Assembly (NCBI RefSeq): GCF_017654505.1 | Contig: NC_054555.1 | Coordinates: 8,301,835 to 8,365,834 of the forward strand | Source: Polyodon spathula | Lineage: Eukaryota; Chordata; Actinopteri; Acipenseriformes; Polyodontidae | Length of the DNA stretch: 64,000 nt | Reading direction: 5' to 3' | Part shown: piece after piece, positions 11,399 to 21,046 of the stretch | Position numbering within the stretch: the stretch's first letter is position 1 | Layout: the number at the start of each line of letters is the position of its first letter | Notes under the pieces: model-generated | The model's database searches: none | Told to the model about the DNA's origin: nothing | Seen by the model: only the letters and a program-made list of their open reading frames with translations | Program-made: the position numbers and the translations under genes

Positions 11399-14300
11399 AT
11401 GGACCGCAACGCGCTGGCGGAGTTGCTGCAGGCACTGGAGATCAGACGGGATGCAGAGGAGAGACGGAGGGAGGAGCGCTATACGGCGCTCATTGAACGG
11501 GTAGGGCTGATCGTTGCTGCAGGAGCGACCCCTACCGGAACATCATTGATGTCGGCCCCGAAGGCACGGGCCATGAAAATGACGGCGGAGGATGATCCGG
11601 AGGCATTTTTGGTGGCGTTCGAGCGGCTGGCAACCGCGGCGGGATGGCCTCGGGAGTTCTGGGCAAGCCAGCTAGGACCTTGCCTGATCGGGGAAGCGCA
11701 GGCAGCTTACCAAGCCCTGAGCGACCAGTACGCCACTGACTATGACCTAGTCAAGCAGGCTATCCTCCGTCGTCTCAACATCACCGCGGAGACCCACCGG
11801 ACGCGGTTCCGCGAGTACCGGAGAGCCCCGGAGACACGCCCCAGGGTGGTGGCACAGCGGTTGTGCGACCACATGGTCCATTGGCTGACCCCAGAGAAGA
11901 AGACCGCTCAACAAATGGGGGAAGCCATTGTGGTGGAACAATTCTGCCATGTGGTCGGCGCCGAAACTCAGGCGTGGGTACGGCGCCACAACCCTGACAC
12001 CCTGGAGGAGGCGGTCAAATTGGCCGAAGATTTTGAGGACTCTTTGACGTCAGCCCGGGTCGGGATCCTGTCAGCCCCTGCCCTGCTCAGGAACCAACCT
12101 CTCCCTCCCTCTCCTCCAACACCACCACCATCACCCTCGGTCCCGGCACCCAGACCTCCCAGACCGCCGACCCCGTTGGGCCCCCTTGCCTCCCCCCCAT
12201 GGAGACCGAGGATGGCCCCCAGCTGGGGTAGAGGTGTTGCCCCTGCCCCGTTGCCCTACCAGCAGCGGGACAGATATTTAACCTATGCCCCCTCTGTCCC
12301 TCCACTCTGTTTTAGGTGTAACCAGCCAGGACATAGGGCCAGGTCATGCCCCGCTGCTATGGAGTGTGACGTGGCTGCATGCAACTGGACACCTGGAACG
12401 GGTAAGCAGGGGGAAAACGGTTGGGAGGGGCCCTGTCTGATTGACGTGGTTTTAGGGAATGTGAAAACCCACGCGTTAGTGGACACAGGGTGTGAGCAGA
12501 CCTTGATCAGGACAGCTCTCTTGGGCGGTATGTCGTGGCGGCCACAAGGTCAGGTGGCCATCTCCTGTATCCATGGAGACACGGCGGCATACCCCACCCT
12601 AAAAGTATATTTATCGGTAGGACCGATAAAACGTCACCTTGTAGTCGGGGTGGCGGAAAGGTTGCCGCACCCAGTTATTCTGGGCCGAGACTGGCCAAAA
12701 TTCAAAGAATTGGTGCAAATAATGGCAGTCTCAGCCACACACGTAAACGTGGCAGAAAAAGGGAAAAAGGAACGGATTGGTGATGTGTTTCCTTTTCATC
12801 CTGAAATGTTTTCCCCTCTGTTCCGTCCTAGAAAAACAAATAAGGAGAGACGGACCGCGAAATGGGAGGGAGCGTCTTTGAGACAAGGCTGGGGTCTGGT
12901 GGGAGAGTGCTGTAATGGTAACAAACGCCAGTCGAAGGGAGTGGGAACGCAGTGCGACCGAGAGAGCGAGGTTACTGGGCCGACTAGGGCAGAGGTTATT
13001 CCAGCCCCTCTCAATATACCGGACCCGTGGTACTCAAGCGCGGACCTAGTGTGGGGCCAAAAGAACGACCCGTCACTGGTGCACGCTTGGGGGCAGGTCC
13101 GGTCCATTGAAGGTAAGGATGTTGATGGCGCTGGGCCGCTAGTATATCCACATTTCAGTATAAAGGGGCAATTACTATATAGGGTAAACCTAGCCGCGGG
13201 CACAGGACAGCCTGTAACACAATTATTGGTTCCCCCGTCTTGTCGGACCGAGGTCATGAGGCTGGCGCATGATATCCCTTTTGCGGGGCACCTCGGAGCC
13301 GAGAAGACGAGGGAGCGAATATTGGCTCGATTCTATTGGCTCGGTCTTCATACTGATGTGTCGAAATATGTAGCCACATGCCCAGACTGCCAGCGAGTAG
13401 CGCCAGGTCGAGTGCGCCCCGCTCCTTTGGTCCCACTGCCGATTATTTCCACTCCGTTCGAGCGCATTGCAATGGACATAATGGGCCCATTGCTACCTTC
13501 TGACTCTGGGTATACGCATATATTAGTAGTGGTGGATTATGCAACGCGATACCCAGAGGCAGTTCCATTGAGGTCCACTAGTGCAGCTGCAATAGCCACC
13601 GAGTTAGCGCACATTATGGCTAGAGTAGGGATCCCCAAGGAGATTTTGACGGATCACGGAACCAATTTTTTGTCCAATACGTTACAGCAGGTGTACAAAA
13701 TATTAAAAATACGTCCCATCAGGACGTCCGTTTATCATCCACAATCGGACGGTTTGGTTGAACGTTTTAATCAGACCTTAAAGTCGATGCTGAGGCGATT
13801 TGTAACACAGGAGCAGAAACATTGGGCATCGCTTCTTCCCTACCTCCTTTTTGCGGTGAGAGAAGTGCCGCAGAGTTCAACGGGGTTCTCCCCCTTTGAG
13901 CTCCTGTACGGCCGGCAGCCTCGCGGCATTCTCGACCTGCTGAGGGAGGGGTGGGAGGAGCACAAAGGCTCGTCTAAAAATGTAGTGAAGTATGTGCTCC
14001 TACTACGAGATCGCCTGGATTTGGTCGGTCGTTTGGCCCAAGACAACCTCAGATCGGCTCAGCACCGACAACAGCAGCATTACAACAAAAATGCACGGAT
14101 TCGAACCTTTCGACCAGGGGACAAGGTAATGCTGCTACTTCCCTCATCTGAATCGAAACTGTGTGCTAAATGGCAGGGGCCGTATGAGGTGATTCGGGCT
14201 ATAGGGAAAGTAAATTATGAAATTAGACAGCCCGATCGCCGAAATGAACGTGAAATTTATCATGTCAATTTATTAAAGCCCTGGCAGGCAAGGGAGGTCT

Positions 14301-15994
14301 TATTTATAGCCCCAGGCAATATGGAGGATGATTTAGGTCCCTGTTCAGAGACCCCGAGCACAAGAGCGATTTCTATGGGGGAACAATTGGTTCCGGATCA
14401 GCAAAGAGAGCTGCGTAAGCTTATTGAGGAGTTCAGCGATGTTTTTTCTGACGTGCCCGGCAGGACAAACTTAGTTGAATATGACATTATCTCTCCACCA
14501 GGTGTCACAGTGCGAGAGAGACCGTACCGGATCCCGGAAAGTCGACGAAGTGGCGTTCGCAAAGAGGTATGGGATATGCTCGAGCTTGGGGTGATTGAGC
14601 CTTCCAGGAGCGAGTGGTGCAGTCCGATCGTCATAGTGGCTAAGAAAGACGGCACCAACCGCTTCTGTGTGGATTTCAGAAAGGTGAACGCTATTGCTAA
14701 GTTCGATGCATATCCCATGCCTCGGGTCGACGAACTTTTAGACAGACTGGGAAAAGCGAGGTTTATTTCCACTCTGGACCTGACGAAGGGATACTGGCAA
14801 ATCCCTTTAACCCGCAGCTCCAGAGAGAAAACCGCATTTTCAACACCAGAAGGGCTGTTCCACTTTAAAACCATGCCGTTTGGGCTACATGGTGCGCCCG
14901 CTGCCTTTCAGAGACTGATGGACCAGGTTTTACGCCCACATCATGAATATGCAGCAGCGTATATTGATGACGTGGTGATATACAGCTCCACCTGGCGAGA
15001 GCATTTGGCTAGGGTTGCAGCCGTTCTTCAGTCTCTAAGGGCAGCCCGGCTGACAGCTAACTTGAGGAAATGTGCGTTTGCCAAAACAGAGACTCAATAT
15101 TTGGGATTTTTAATGGGGAATGGAAGGGTGAGACCTGTAGTCACCAAAATCCAGGCTTTGGTTGATGCAGCGATCCCCAAAACCAAGACTCAGGTGAGGT
15201 CACTACTGGGCTTAGCCGGTTATTACCGCCGCTTCATCCCCGAGTACGCCACAGTGGTTAACCCGTTAGTCGACCTCACCAAAAAGAGTGCTCCAAATTT
15301 AATTAAATGGTCAGCTGAGTGTCAGGGAGCGTTTGATACTATTAAGCGTACACTTTGCCAGGCCCCCACTCTTATTACTCCAGATTTCACCAAGAGATTC
15401 ATCCTCCACACCGACGCATCGAATGTAGGTTTGGGTGCAGTCTTGTCCCAAAAAGTAGCTGGAGTAGAGCACCCGATATTATACCTCAGTAAAAAAATGT
15501 TACCTCGGGAACGCAACTACTCCGTAGTCGAAAAAGAGTGTTTGGCCATTAAATGGGCTACTCACTCTTTACGATACTACCTGCTGGGACACTCATTCGA
15601 TCTGGTCACAGACCACGCCCCACTCAAGTGGTTAAGCACAATGAAGGACAGCAATGCCCGGATAACTCGGTGGTATCTGGCATTGCAGCCCTTCATGTAC
15701 CACATGGTACACCGTGCGGGGAAAGACCACCAAAATGCGGATTATTTTTCCCGGGAGGGGGGAGTAATGGGGAAGGTAGATTTAGCCGAGTGTTCCTTCG
15801 GCTCCACTCTGAGCGGTGGGATATGTGACGGAAAGATGAGTTCTGGTGATGAATCTTCCTCCCAACCTGTGAGGGCGCTAAAGAACGGGAGGAGAAGCAT
15901 CTGGAAGGGCTGGCCTGACAGTTCGTTTCCGGGTCAGGGAAGTGGGTCAGCCTGGATGGAAGCGCGACTCTGTTGTAAGACCGTATTGATTTGA
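11399..15994 (+). CDS. Gag-pol polyprotein, Gmr1-like, single intact frame
   Basis: A 1531-residue polyprotein making capsid and replication enzymes. I start at the ATG at 11399; the frame is open further left only to a TTG that overlaps the LTR end. Domains: capsid with a SCAN-like segment (137-214), a proline-rich linker, a CX2CX4HX4C zinc knuckle (304-317), protease with DTG at 362-364 and an ILGRDW flap, the integrase zinc site (H624, H631, C661, C664), the integrase core D693, D752, E788 (D-X35-E), the GPY module (927-929), reverse transcriptase with YIDD at 1188-1191, and RNase H with D1339, E1380 and D1405. Gag and pol are fused without a frameshift or stop. Integrase before RT marks the Gmr1 group. 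The last 56 or so residues are encoded inside the 3' LTR. No catalytic residue that I checked is missing. Confidence 0.95.
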   Translation: MDRNALAELLQALEIRRDAEERRREERYTALIERVGLIVAAGATPTGTSLMSAPKARAMKMTAEDDPEAFLVAFERLATAAGWPREFWASQLGPCLIGEAQAAYQALSDQYATDYDLVKQAILRRLNITAETHRTRFREYRRAPETRPRVVAQRLCDHMVHWLTPEKKTAQQMGEAIVVEQFCHVVGAETQAWVRRHNPDTLEEAVKLAEDFEDSLTSARVGILSAPALLRNQPLPPSPPTPPPSPSVPAPRPPRPPTPLGPLASPPWRPRMAPSWGRGVAPAPLPYQQRDRYLTYAPSVPPLCFRCNQPGHRARSCPAAMECDVAACNWTPGTGKQGENGWEGPCLIDVVLGNVKTHALVDTGCEQTLIRTALLGGMSWRPQGQVAISCIHGDTAAYPTLKVYLSVGPIKRHLVVGVAERLPHPVILGRDWPKFKELVQIMAVSATHVNVAEKGKKERIGDVFPFHPEMFSPLFRPRKTNKERRTAKWEGASLRQGWGLVGECCNGNKRQSKGVGTQCDRESEVTGPTRAEVIPAPLNIPDPWYSSADLVWGQKNDPSLVHAWGQVRSIEGKDVDGAGPLVYPHFSIKGQLLYRVNLAAGTGQPVTQLLVPPSCRTEVMRLAHDIPFAGHLGAEKTRERILARFYWLGLHTDVSKYVATCPDCQRVAPGRVRPAPLVPLPIISTPFERIAMDIMGPLLPSDSGYTHILVVVDYATRYPEAVPLRSTSAAAIATELAHIMARVGIPKEILTDHGTNFLSNTLQQVYKILKIRPIRTSVYHPQSDGLVERFNQTLKSMLRRFVTQEQKHWASLLPYLLFAVREVPQSSTGFSPFELLYGRQPRGILDLLREGWEEHKGSSKNVVKYVLLLRDRLDLVGRLAQDNLRSAQHRQQQHYNKNARIRTFRPGDKVMLLLPSSESKLCAKWQGPYEVIRAIGKVNYEIRQPDRRNEREIYHVNLLKPWQAREVLFIAPGNMEDDLGPCSETPSTRAISMGEQLVPDQQRELRKLIEEFSDVFSDVPGRTNLVEYDIISPPGVTVRERPYRIPESRRSGVRKEVWDMLELGVIEPSRSEWCSPIVIVAKKDGTNRFCVDFRKVNAIAKFDAYPMPRVDELLDRLGKARFISTLDLTKGYWQIPLTRSSREKTAFSTPEGLFHFKTMPFGLHGAPAAFQRLMDQVLRPHHEYAAAYIDDVVIYSSTWREHLARVAAVLQSLRAARLTANLRKCAFAKTETQYLGFLMGNGRVRPVVTKIQALVDAAIPKTKTQVRSLLGLAGYYRRFIPEYATVVNPLVDLTKKSAPNLIKWSAECQGAFDTIKRTLCQAPTLITPDFTKRFILHTDASNVGLGAVLSQKVAGVEHPILYLSKKMLPRERNYSVVEKECLAIKWATHSLRYYLLGHSFDLVTDHAPLKWLSTMKDSNARITRWYLALQPFMYHMVHRAGKDHQNADYFSREGGVMGKVDLAECSFGSTLSGGICDGKMSSGDESSSQPVRALKNGRRSIWKGWPDSSFPGQGSGSAWMEARLCCKTVLI
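11807..12040 (+). other. SCAN-like capsid segment within gag
   Basis: Residues 137-214 carry FREYRRAPETRP, WLTPEK, VVEQFC, AETQAWVRRH and DTLEEAVKLAEDFE, in the same order and spacing as the SCAN domain of vertebrate zinc-finger proteins (FRxF, WLRPE, LLVLEQF, LQAWVREH, EEAVxLLED). SCAN is known to derive from the capsid of Gmr1-like retrotransposons, so this is a source-type copy. In the element it should drive capsid assembly. Confidence 0.8.
15753..15823 (+). promoter_or_regulatory. Purine-rich region before the 3' LTR
   Basis: Plus-strand priming needs a polypurine tract next to the 3' LTR. The best tract (15753-15764, GGGAGGGGGGAG) lies about 60 bp too far left. The bases touching the LTR (GAGCGGTGGGATA) are only partly purine. 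Between them is a small hairpin (GCCGA...TCGGC, about 15787-15801). The true primer is uncertain. Confidence 0.5.
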
Positions 15995-16560
15995 GAGATA
16001 AACGAGAGGCAGCTGCAAGTAATAAGGCAGCTGCAACCGTTTATCTCGATATCATGCGGGATTACATATAGGGGCCAGGGTAACGCTGGTCTTCTCCTTC
16101 GTTTGGGTAAACGTTTGGAGAGAGAAGGACCGAGAGAGGAGCTCTCGTTGTGAAAAAGAATTACGTGTTGTGTTTTGTTGTGTCTGTCTTTGTAATTGTC
16201 TGCGTTTTGCACCACCAGACAGTTAACTCACCTATCCGGAGCTGTCGACCAGGGTCAGCACAATCCGGATCACCACTGCACGGAACCGTCACGAAATACA
16301 GTGTCTTCACCCACCACAAGCACGTCTGCACTCACCCAGGACTGGTGACCGTGTGTTCGTTTTTGTTCGGGACTGTGTCTGTGTTATTGCTATCCCCGTG
16401 CTTTACACATTGTTGTGTATAGCCGGGGATTTATTATTTAACGGTCACCAGACCTGGATTATAAATAAAAGCACCTTTTCACTGGAAACTGTTGTCTGCC
16501 TGTCACTCCTGCATCGCATCACCGTTTTACCTGTTCCCCTCCACTAGCCACTTTGCCACA
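15824..16560 (+). repeat. 3' LTR (737 bp)
   Basis: Identical to the 5' LTR but for one extra T near 16360. It contains the last codons and the TGA of gag-pol (to 15994) and the AATAAA signal at 16464-16469. It ends GCCACA, directly followed by the GTGAA duplication. Confidence 0.95.
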
Positions 16561-16565
16561 GTGAA

Positions 16566-19249
16566 TAAAAAAATGGTCAAAATACAATTTAATATAAAAA
16601 GAAATCCCAATCCCAATTTACTTTAAACTCTTACCAAGCGTATCATTGGTCCTGTTTGGCTCCAAGTCAACAAAGTTGTAGGCCTCAAAGCAGTTAGTAA
16701 AGAGTACCAGGTATACATGAATGTACAATGGTCAAACAGCCCCTTAGTTTGTGATCCTGTAATCTCCAGCCTTGTATTCCCTTTAATATTGATAATGAAT
16801 CTAATGCACCCAAGACACTTCAAGAAATCTACAAGTAACATGTTGGTACTTCTGTCCATCCACGCAAAATGAATTTAATTATGGAATGTATTGATTCAAC
16901 AAGTGTAAAACATTAATTCCAAACCAGCAAAGTGGCAGTTGATGCAGCTTAGAGAATAAAGACCAGTGAACCCTCTAGCCTTCCAAATATGGCTTAAGTC
17001 AGATGTGTAATGAAATTAGTTTGATGACCAACCTAATCTTCAGTGAACATCTTCATGGAGAACAACTACTGCACCAATCTTTACTTGATAAAGCCTCAGG
17101 GCTTCATATACATAGGGGGGTCAATTTAGGTCAGGACTGGAGTGCATTGGTTATGGTTTGCAGGGAAGTTCCCATAGCACTACTCCAAAGTGACAAGAAA
17201 TAATAAGTGTCCTGCAAGTCCAACAAAGATTAAGCTTTCAAAAGATACCTCACTGCTATGGGGAAAACTGCACAGTGGTGCTATGAATGATGTACATGTT
17301 GTCCAGACCCATTGCTGTGGGTCCTCCTATTTACAAATATAGACAACTGAGATCTATCGAGCAAAAATTAAATTCAGCTAATTCACTGACTAAACCAATG
17401 AAACTATGTCATTTGTTTCAAGTCCTGGTAAGCAGAGCAAGATGCTAACATTTTGTTGGTTCTGTAACACTAAAGAAAAATGCCATAAAACTCACTCACA
17501 ATAGATTTCCCATTGCACAATTAGTTAGCACAAAAGAGTTTTTAATTCCTAGAAATACATAGAAAAAAAGAAAAAAGTAAAAAGCAGAATCAAATGGTTA
17601 GGTTCCAGTATAACTAGACATCCACATGAAGCATATCTAGAAGCTTGGTTTGAGCTATGTGTTAAGATCACTAAATGATTAAGATCACAACACTTGTTTC
17701 TTTTCCCAGTGACGTAACCCTGCCCTCCCTGAGCTCCAGCTCTCTAAATGAATTCAGTTGGGTGAACTGATCAACTGCCATCTAAATTAAGCATTCCTCT
17801 ACTTTTAACAAATCATTTCAGATGTGCTCTGAAGATGTGTTTATTGCATGAATAATTTACTTTACATACATAATCATGCTTTCATTATTAAAAGGTAAAT
17901 GGCTTCAAATGAACAGGCGATTTTCATCCACTTTTTCTTTTGAAAATGTTTTTTTTTTTTTTTCCATTATGGAATGTAACCAACTAACTGCTTTATCAAA
18001 ACCAAAGTGACAGTAATGGAGAGGTTTGCCAAGGGCTTTTTTTTTTTAAAGGTGGCTTTTTTCTCTTGGACTTTGACTAAATTTACTGCAAAGAACATGT
18101 AATATGTCAAACTGGTTTCTATCTCTTGCCCTAAAACTAATATCCAACATGGAGAACATACATTATATTCAGTCAGCTCCTAAAATAATCATGTTTTTTT
18201 TTATTTATTTTTTATCCAAGATACCCATTGAGATGACCATCAAACAGGTATTTTTTTCTGATGTAGAACTCTCTGAAAATATACAGATTATATTACCTAG
18301 CTCAAGTTTTCTTAATGTAGTAATTTCTCAATCTATAACCCGCATTGCCTTAATGTGTCACTGGGAGTACCAGCTTCACCCATGTATAAAATAAATTTAC
18401 TTTCCGGGCAGACATGACCTCATGTCCACTCTTATTTTATTATGACATTACCAATAATGTGTCTATGAAATATGTAACGGAATGTATAAAACAATAAAGA
18501 GATGAGATTCCTCAATTAAAGGATCAGAGTGCCAAGAATTTTAAAACCTTGTAATTAGATTTGTATAATACTTTCTAACTGTAGACAGCCCATTCCATTT
18601 CACTGTGTGAAAAAAAGTAAAACACATTATTTACGCTTTTTGATTTAACGCATATTCAAAATCCATTATGTATATTTTGTACAAATTCAGCCTAATATCT
18701 GAGATTCTGGATTTAGGGCATATTTATGGGTTCCTTGAACATGACAAGTAATCTATAGTAATGCAAAAACAAATTTCCACATTTTTAATCTTATTAGGAG
18801 ATTAGAGTTTTCAAGTGGCATATGCATGGTTGTCTGTTTAAAGGCTTTGGTCTCAACCTTACGTGGATACAACAATAATAAATGTTTGTTTGTATTGTTT
18901 ATTTTCTTCTACATGCTATGTAAGACCATACTAGCAAAAAATAGTTTTTTTTTTATTTCATTTTAAATTTATTGTTATTATAAGAAGTGGGGCAGCACTA
19001 AAGACTGAAATCCTCTCAACCTGCTCTATATTACATCCTACAGGGAAGACAGCCAATTGCTATGATGTGAGCTTCCAGAAATTGTAGGGAACCCTCTCTT
19101 CCTTCATTGTCTCTTTGTTTTCATTATTATTTGTATTTAGACTAACTGCAAAGGTGCTTAATTGTGGACAATTAAATGTTTTCTGTTTTTTTTTTTGTTA
19201 TATTGTCCCTTCAGCATTAGCCCATAAACTCTAATTTTAACCCTGCAGG
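16566..19249. other. Unassigned intergenic DNA
   Basis: I recognise no gene. Poly(T) tracts lie at about 17949-17964 and 18040-18048. The longer frames (16623-16859 minus, 18104-18394 plus) match no domain known to me. Confidence 0.55.
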
Positions 19250-19920
19250 TGTGACAGGATGAAGGCTGGGTCCAAACTGTCGACCATGCACACCGTAAGT
19301 GAGTATCTTAACCACTATGCAAAAGAGCCAGGCTTCTCTGCAGTAAATGTTATAGAGCATGTCTCATTGATGGGTGAGAATTAGTAACGACAGTGCATCA
19401 CACTTCCATTACACAGGTGGGAACAGCCTCCACATTTCTCATAAAATTAGCATTTTATATTTTGATTTGTGTAACACATAATCCGTGATAAATAAAAAAA
19501 TAAAAACGGATTACGCTGTTCATGGCATAACGTATCATTTTTCTTGAACCCCTTAATCCACATGGGAGATGGGGAATCAAAATGGAGGTCAGTTTCCAAA
19601 CAATTGAACACAGGTGCAGCTGATTAAGCCACTACCACTTGGTATAAATGGAAGGGGATGTTAGGTAAAGTGGGTGTGGTGTGATTAATGGAGAAAGAGA
19701 ACCTTAAAGAAAAGTAAGGCATTCTTCAAGATATGTGGTTTGATTTTATTGGGTAAAAGGAGTTAGCCTTCCCTGGTTTAGATTTAATTTTAAAAAGAAA
19801 ACATGTGTTAGTTAATTGTCCCAAGGTAGCTAGGATTTTGTTTGTTTGGTTTGATTTTGTTCCAGTGAAAAAATGATCTGTCAATAATAAAAGTTTGCAA
19901 ACCGCGCTAAAATATAAATA
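19250..19920. mobile_element. Old repeat, perhaps a decayed LTR with an embedded tRNA-like part
   Basis: It opens TGTGACAGG, like the LTRs here. The minus strand of about 19255-19330 has a tRNA-like order (TAGTGGTTAAGATAC, then GTTTGGACCC). The right part (about 19810-19915: TAGTTAATTG, TAGCTAGG, TTTTGTTTG, AATAATAAAAGT) resembles 43105-43215. This suggests one dispersed family, but the ends and class are not settled. Confidence 0.35.
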
Positions 19921-19967
19921 CAGAGAATATTAAGGAGACTATAACCGTTACTTAATTAACACTTCGA

Positions 19968-20692
19968 TTTATTGTGACAGAAATACAATGAGTTCTGATG
20001 ATAAATCTCCCTCCCGACATGTGAGGGCGCTAAAGAACGGGAGGAGAAATATCTGGAAGGGCTGGCCTGACAGTTTGTTTCTGGGACCGGGAAGTCGGTC
20101 AGCCTGGAAAGAAGCGAGACTCTGTTGTAAGATCATATTGACTTGAAAGGTAAACGAGGGGAAGCTGCAAGTAATAAGGCAGCTGCAACCATTTACCTAG
20201 ATGTCATGTGGGAGTACATATAGGGGCCAGGGTAACGCTGATCTTTTCCTTCATTTGGTTTAAACAGTGGGAGAGAGAAGGACTGTGAGAGGAGCTCTCA
20301 GAGTTTAAAAAGATATACTTGTTGTGTGTTATTTCTGTCTGTGTGTCATTGTCTGTTTTTTGTCGCACCAATAGACAGTTAATGCACACCTCTGGAGCTG
20401 TCGAAAGGAAAGCACTGTCCGGAGCACCACTGCACTGAGCACCTGCACGTTTTCATTCACCCAGGACTGGTGACCGTGCCATTGTTTTTGTTCAGGACTG
20501 TGCCCTTGTTTTCATCATCCCTGTGCTTTACACATTGTTGTGTATTGCTGGGGATTTATTATTTGACGGTCACCAGACTTGGAAAAAGAGCAATAAAGCA
20601 CTTATTCATTGAATCAGCGTTGCCTGTTTATCACTCCTGCACCGCAGCACCACTACATCTGTTCCCCTTACCACCCACTTTGACACATTTAT
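19968..20692. repeat. 5-bp target-site duplication TTTAT around the solo LTR
   Basis: TTTAT at 19968-19972 precedes the LTR and TTTAT at 20688-20692 follows it. Confidence 0.85.
19973..20687 (+). mobile_element. Solo LTR of the Gmr1-like family
   Basis: 715 bp, from TGTGACAGAAATACAATGAG to TTTGACACA. It is collinear with the LTRs at 10641 and 15824, including GTGAGGGCGCTAAAGAACGG, ACATATAGGGGCCAGGGTAA and the ACACATTGTTGTGTAT palindrome, and is visibly closer to them than the copy at 3043 is. Its internal part was lost by LTR-LTR recombination. Confidence 0.92.
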
Positions 20693-20939
20693 TTAGACAA
20701 GTTTAAGTTATTAATAAAAGAGAATACTGTCTGAGTTTTTTTAATAGCAATGAAAAACATCAATAAAGGATACCCTTTTAATGGAAACTGATAATAAAAG
20801 TATCATTTGAAACACATTAAGATGAGTAATAAACTGGCTCCATTGTGATTTAGCAGTTGGCTCATATGTGGTCAGCAGATCTTGAAGATAAGAATGTCGA
20901 AGATCATGAAAGGCATTATAGGTAATAAGAAGAACTTTA

Positions 20940-21046
20940 AAATAATATTATTATATATATAGACCATCATCACAGAATGCTTTACAGAGGTAGGCTGTGA
21001 ACTGTGCATTATATGCAGAGTCACTAACAATAGGACGCTGGCACAG
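20940..21046 (-). mobile_element. SINE 3' fragment, same family as 4325-4580
   Basis: It shares the ACCATCATCACA-type block, the GCTTTACA block and the GCATTATATGCAGAGTCACT block with the 3' half of the SINE at 4325-4580, in the same orientation, with the AT tail on the left. The tRNA-like head is absent. Confidence 0.6.

Larger units (their letters stand above)
10641..16560 (+). mobile_element. Complete Gmr1-like Ty3/gypsy LTR retrotransposon
   Basis: The element is 5920 bp: 5' LTR, a 2-bp gap, primer-binding site, one gag-pol frame, a purine-rich region and the 3' LTR, flanked by a perfect duplication. Integrase is encoded before reverse transcriptase, an order described for the Gmr1 group of deuterostome Ty3/gypsy elements (first named from Atlantic cod) and otherwise typical of Ty1/copia. 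There is no env-like frame. The LTRs differ by one base in a T-run and the frame is open throughout, so the copy inserted very recently and may be able to move. Whether it is transcribed cannot be seen. Confidence 0.95.
10636..16565. repeat. 5-bp target-site duplication GTGAA around the complete element
   Basis: GTGAA at 10636-10640 directly precedes the 5' LTR, and GTGAA at 16561-16565 directly follows the 3' LTR. The match is perfect, as expected of a recent insertion by a Ty3/gypsy-type integrase. Confidence 0.95.

Noticed and set aside
12796..13257. 153-codon minus-strand frame inside the retrotransposon
   Set aside because: It is antisense to an intact, motif-rich gag-pol and has no domain of its own; the same holds for 14398-14874.
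10641..16560. An endogenous retrovirus
   Set aside because: There is no env frame, and the domain order and SCAN-like gag place it with Gmr1-like retrotransposons, not retroviruses.
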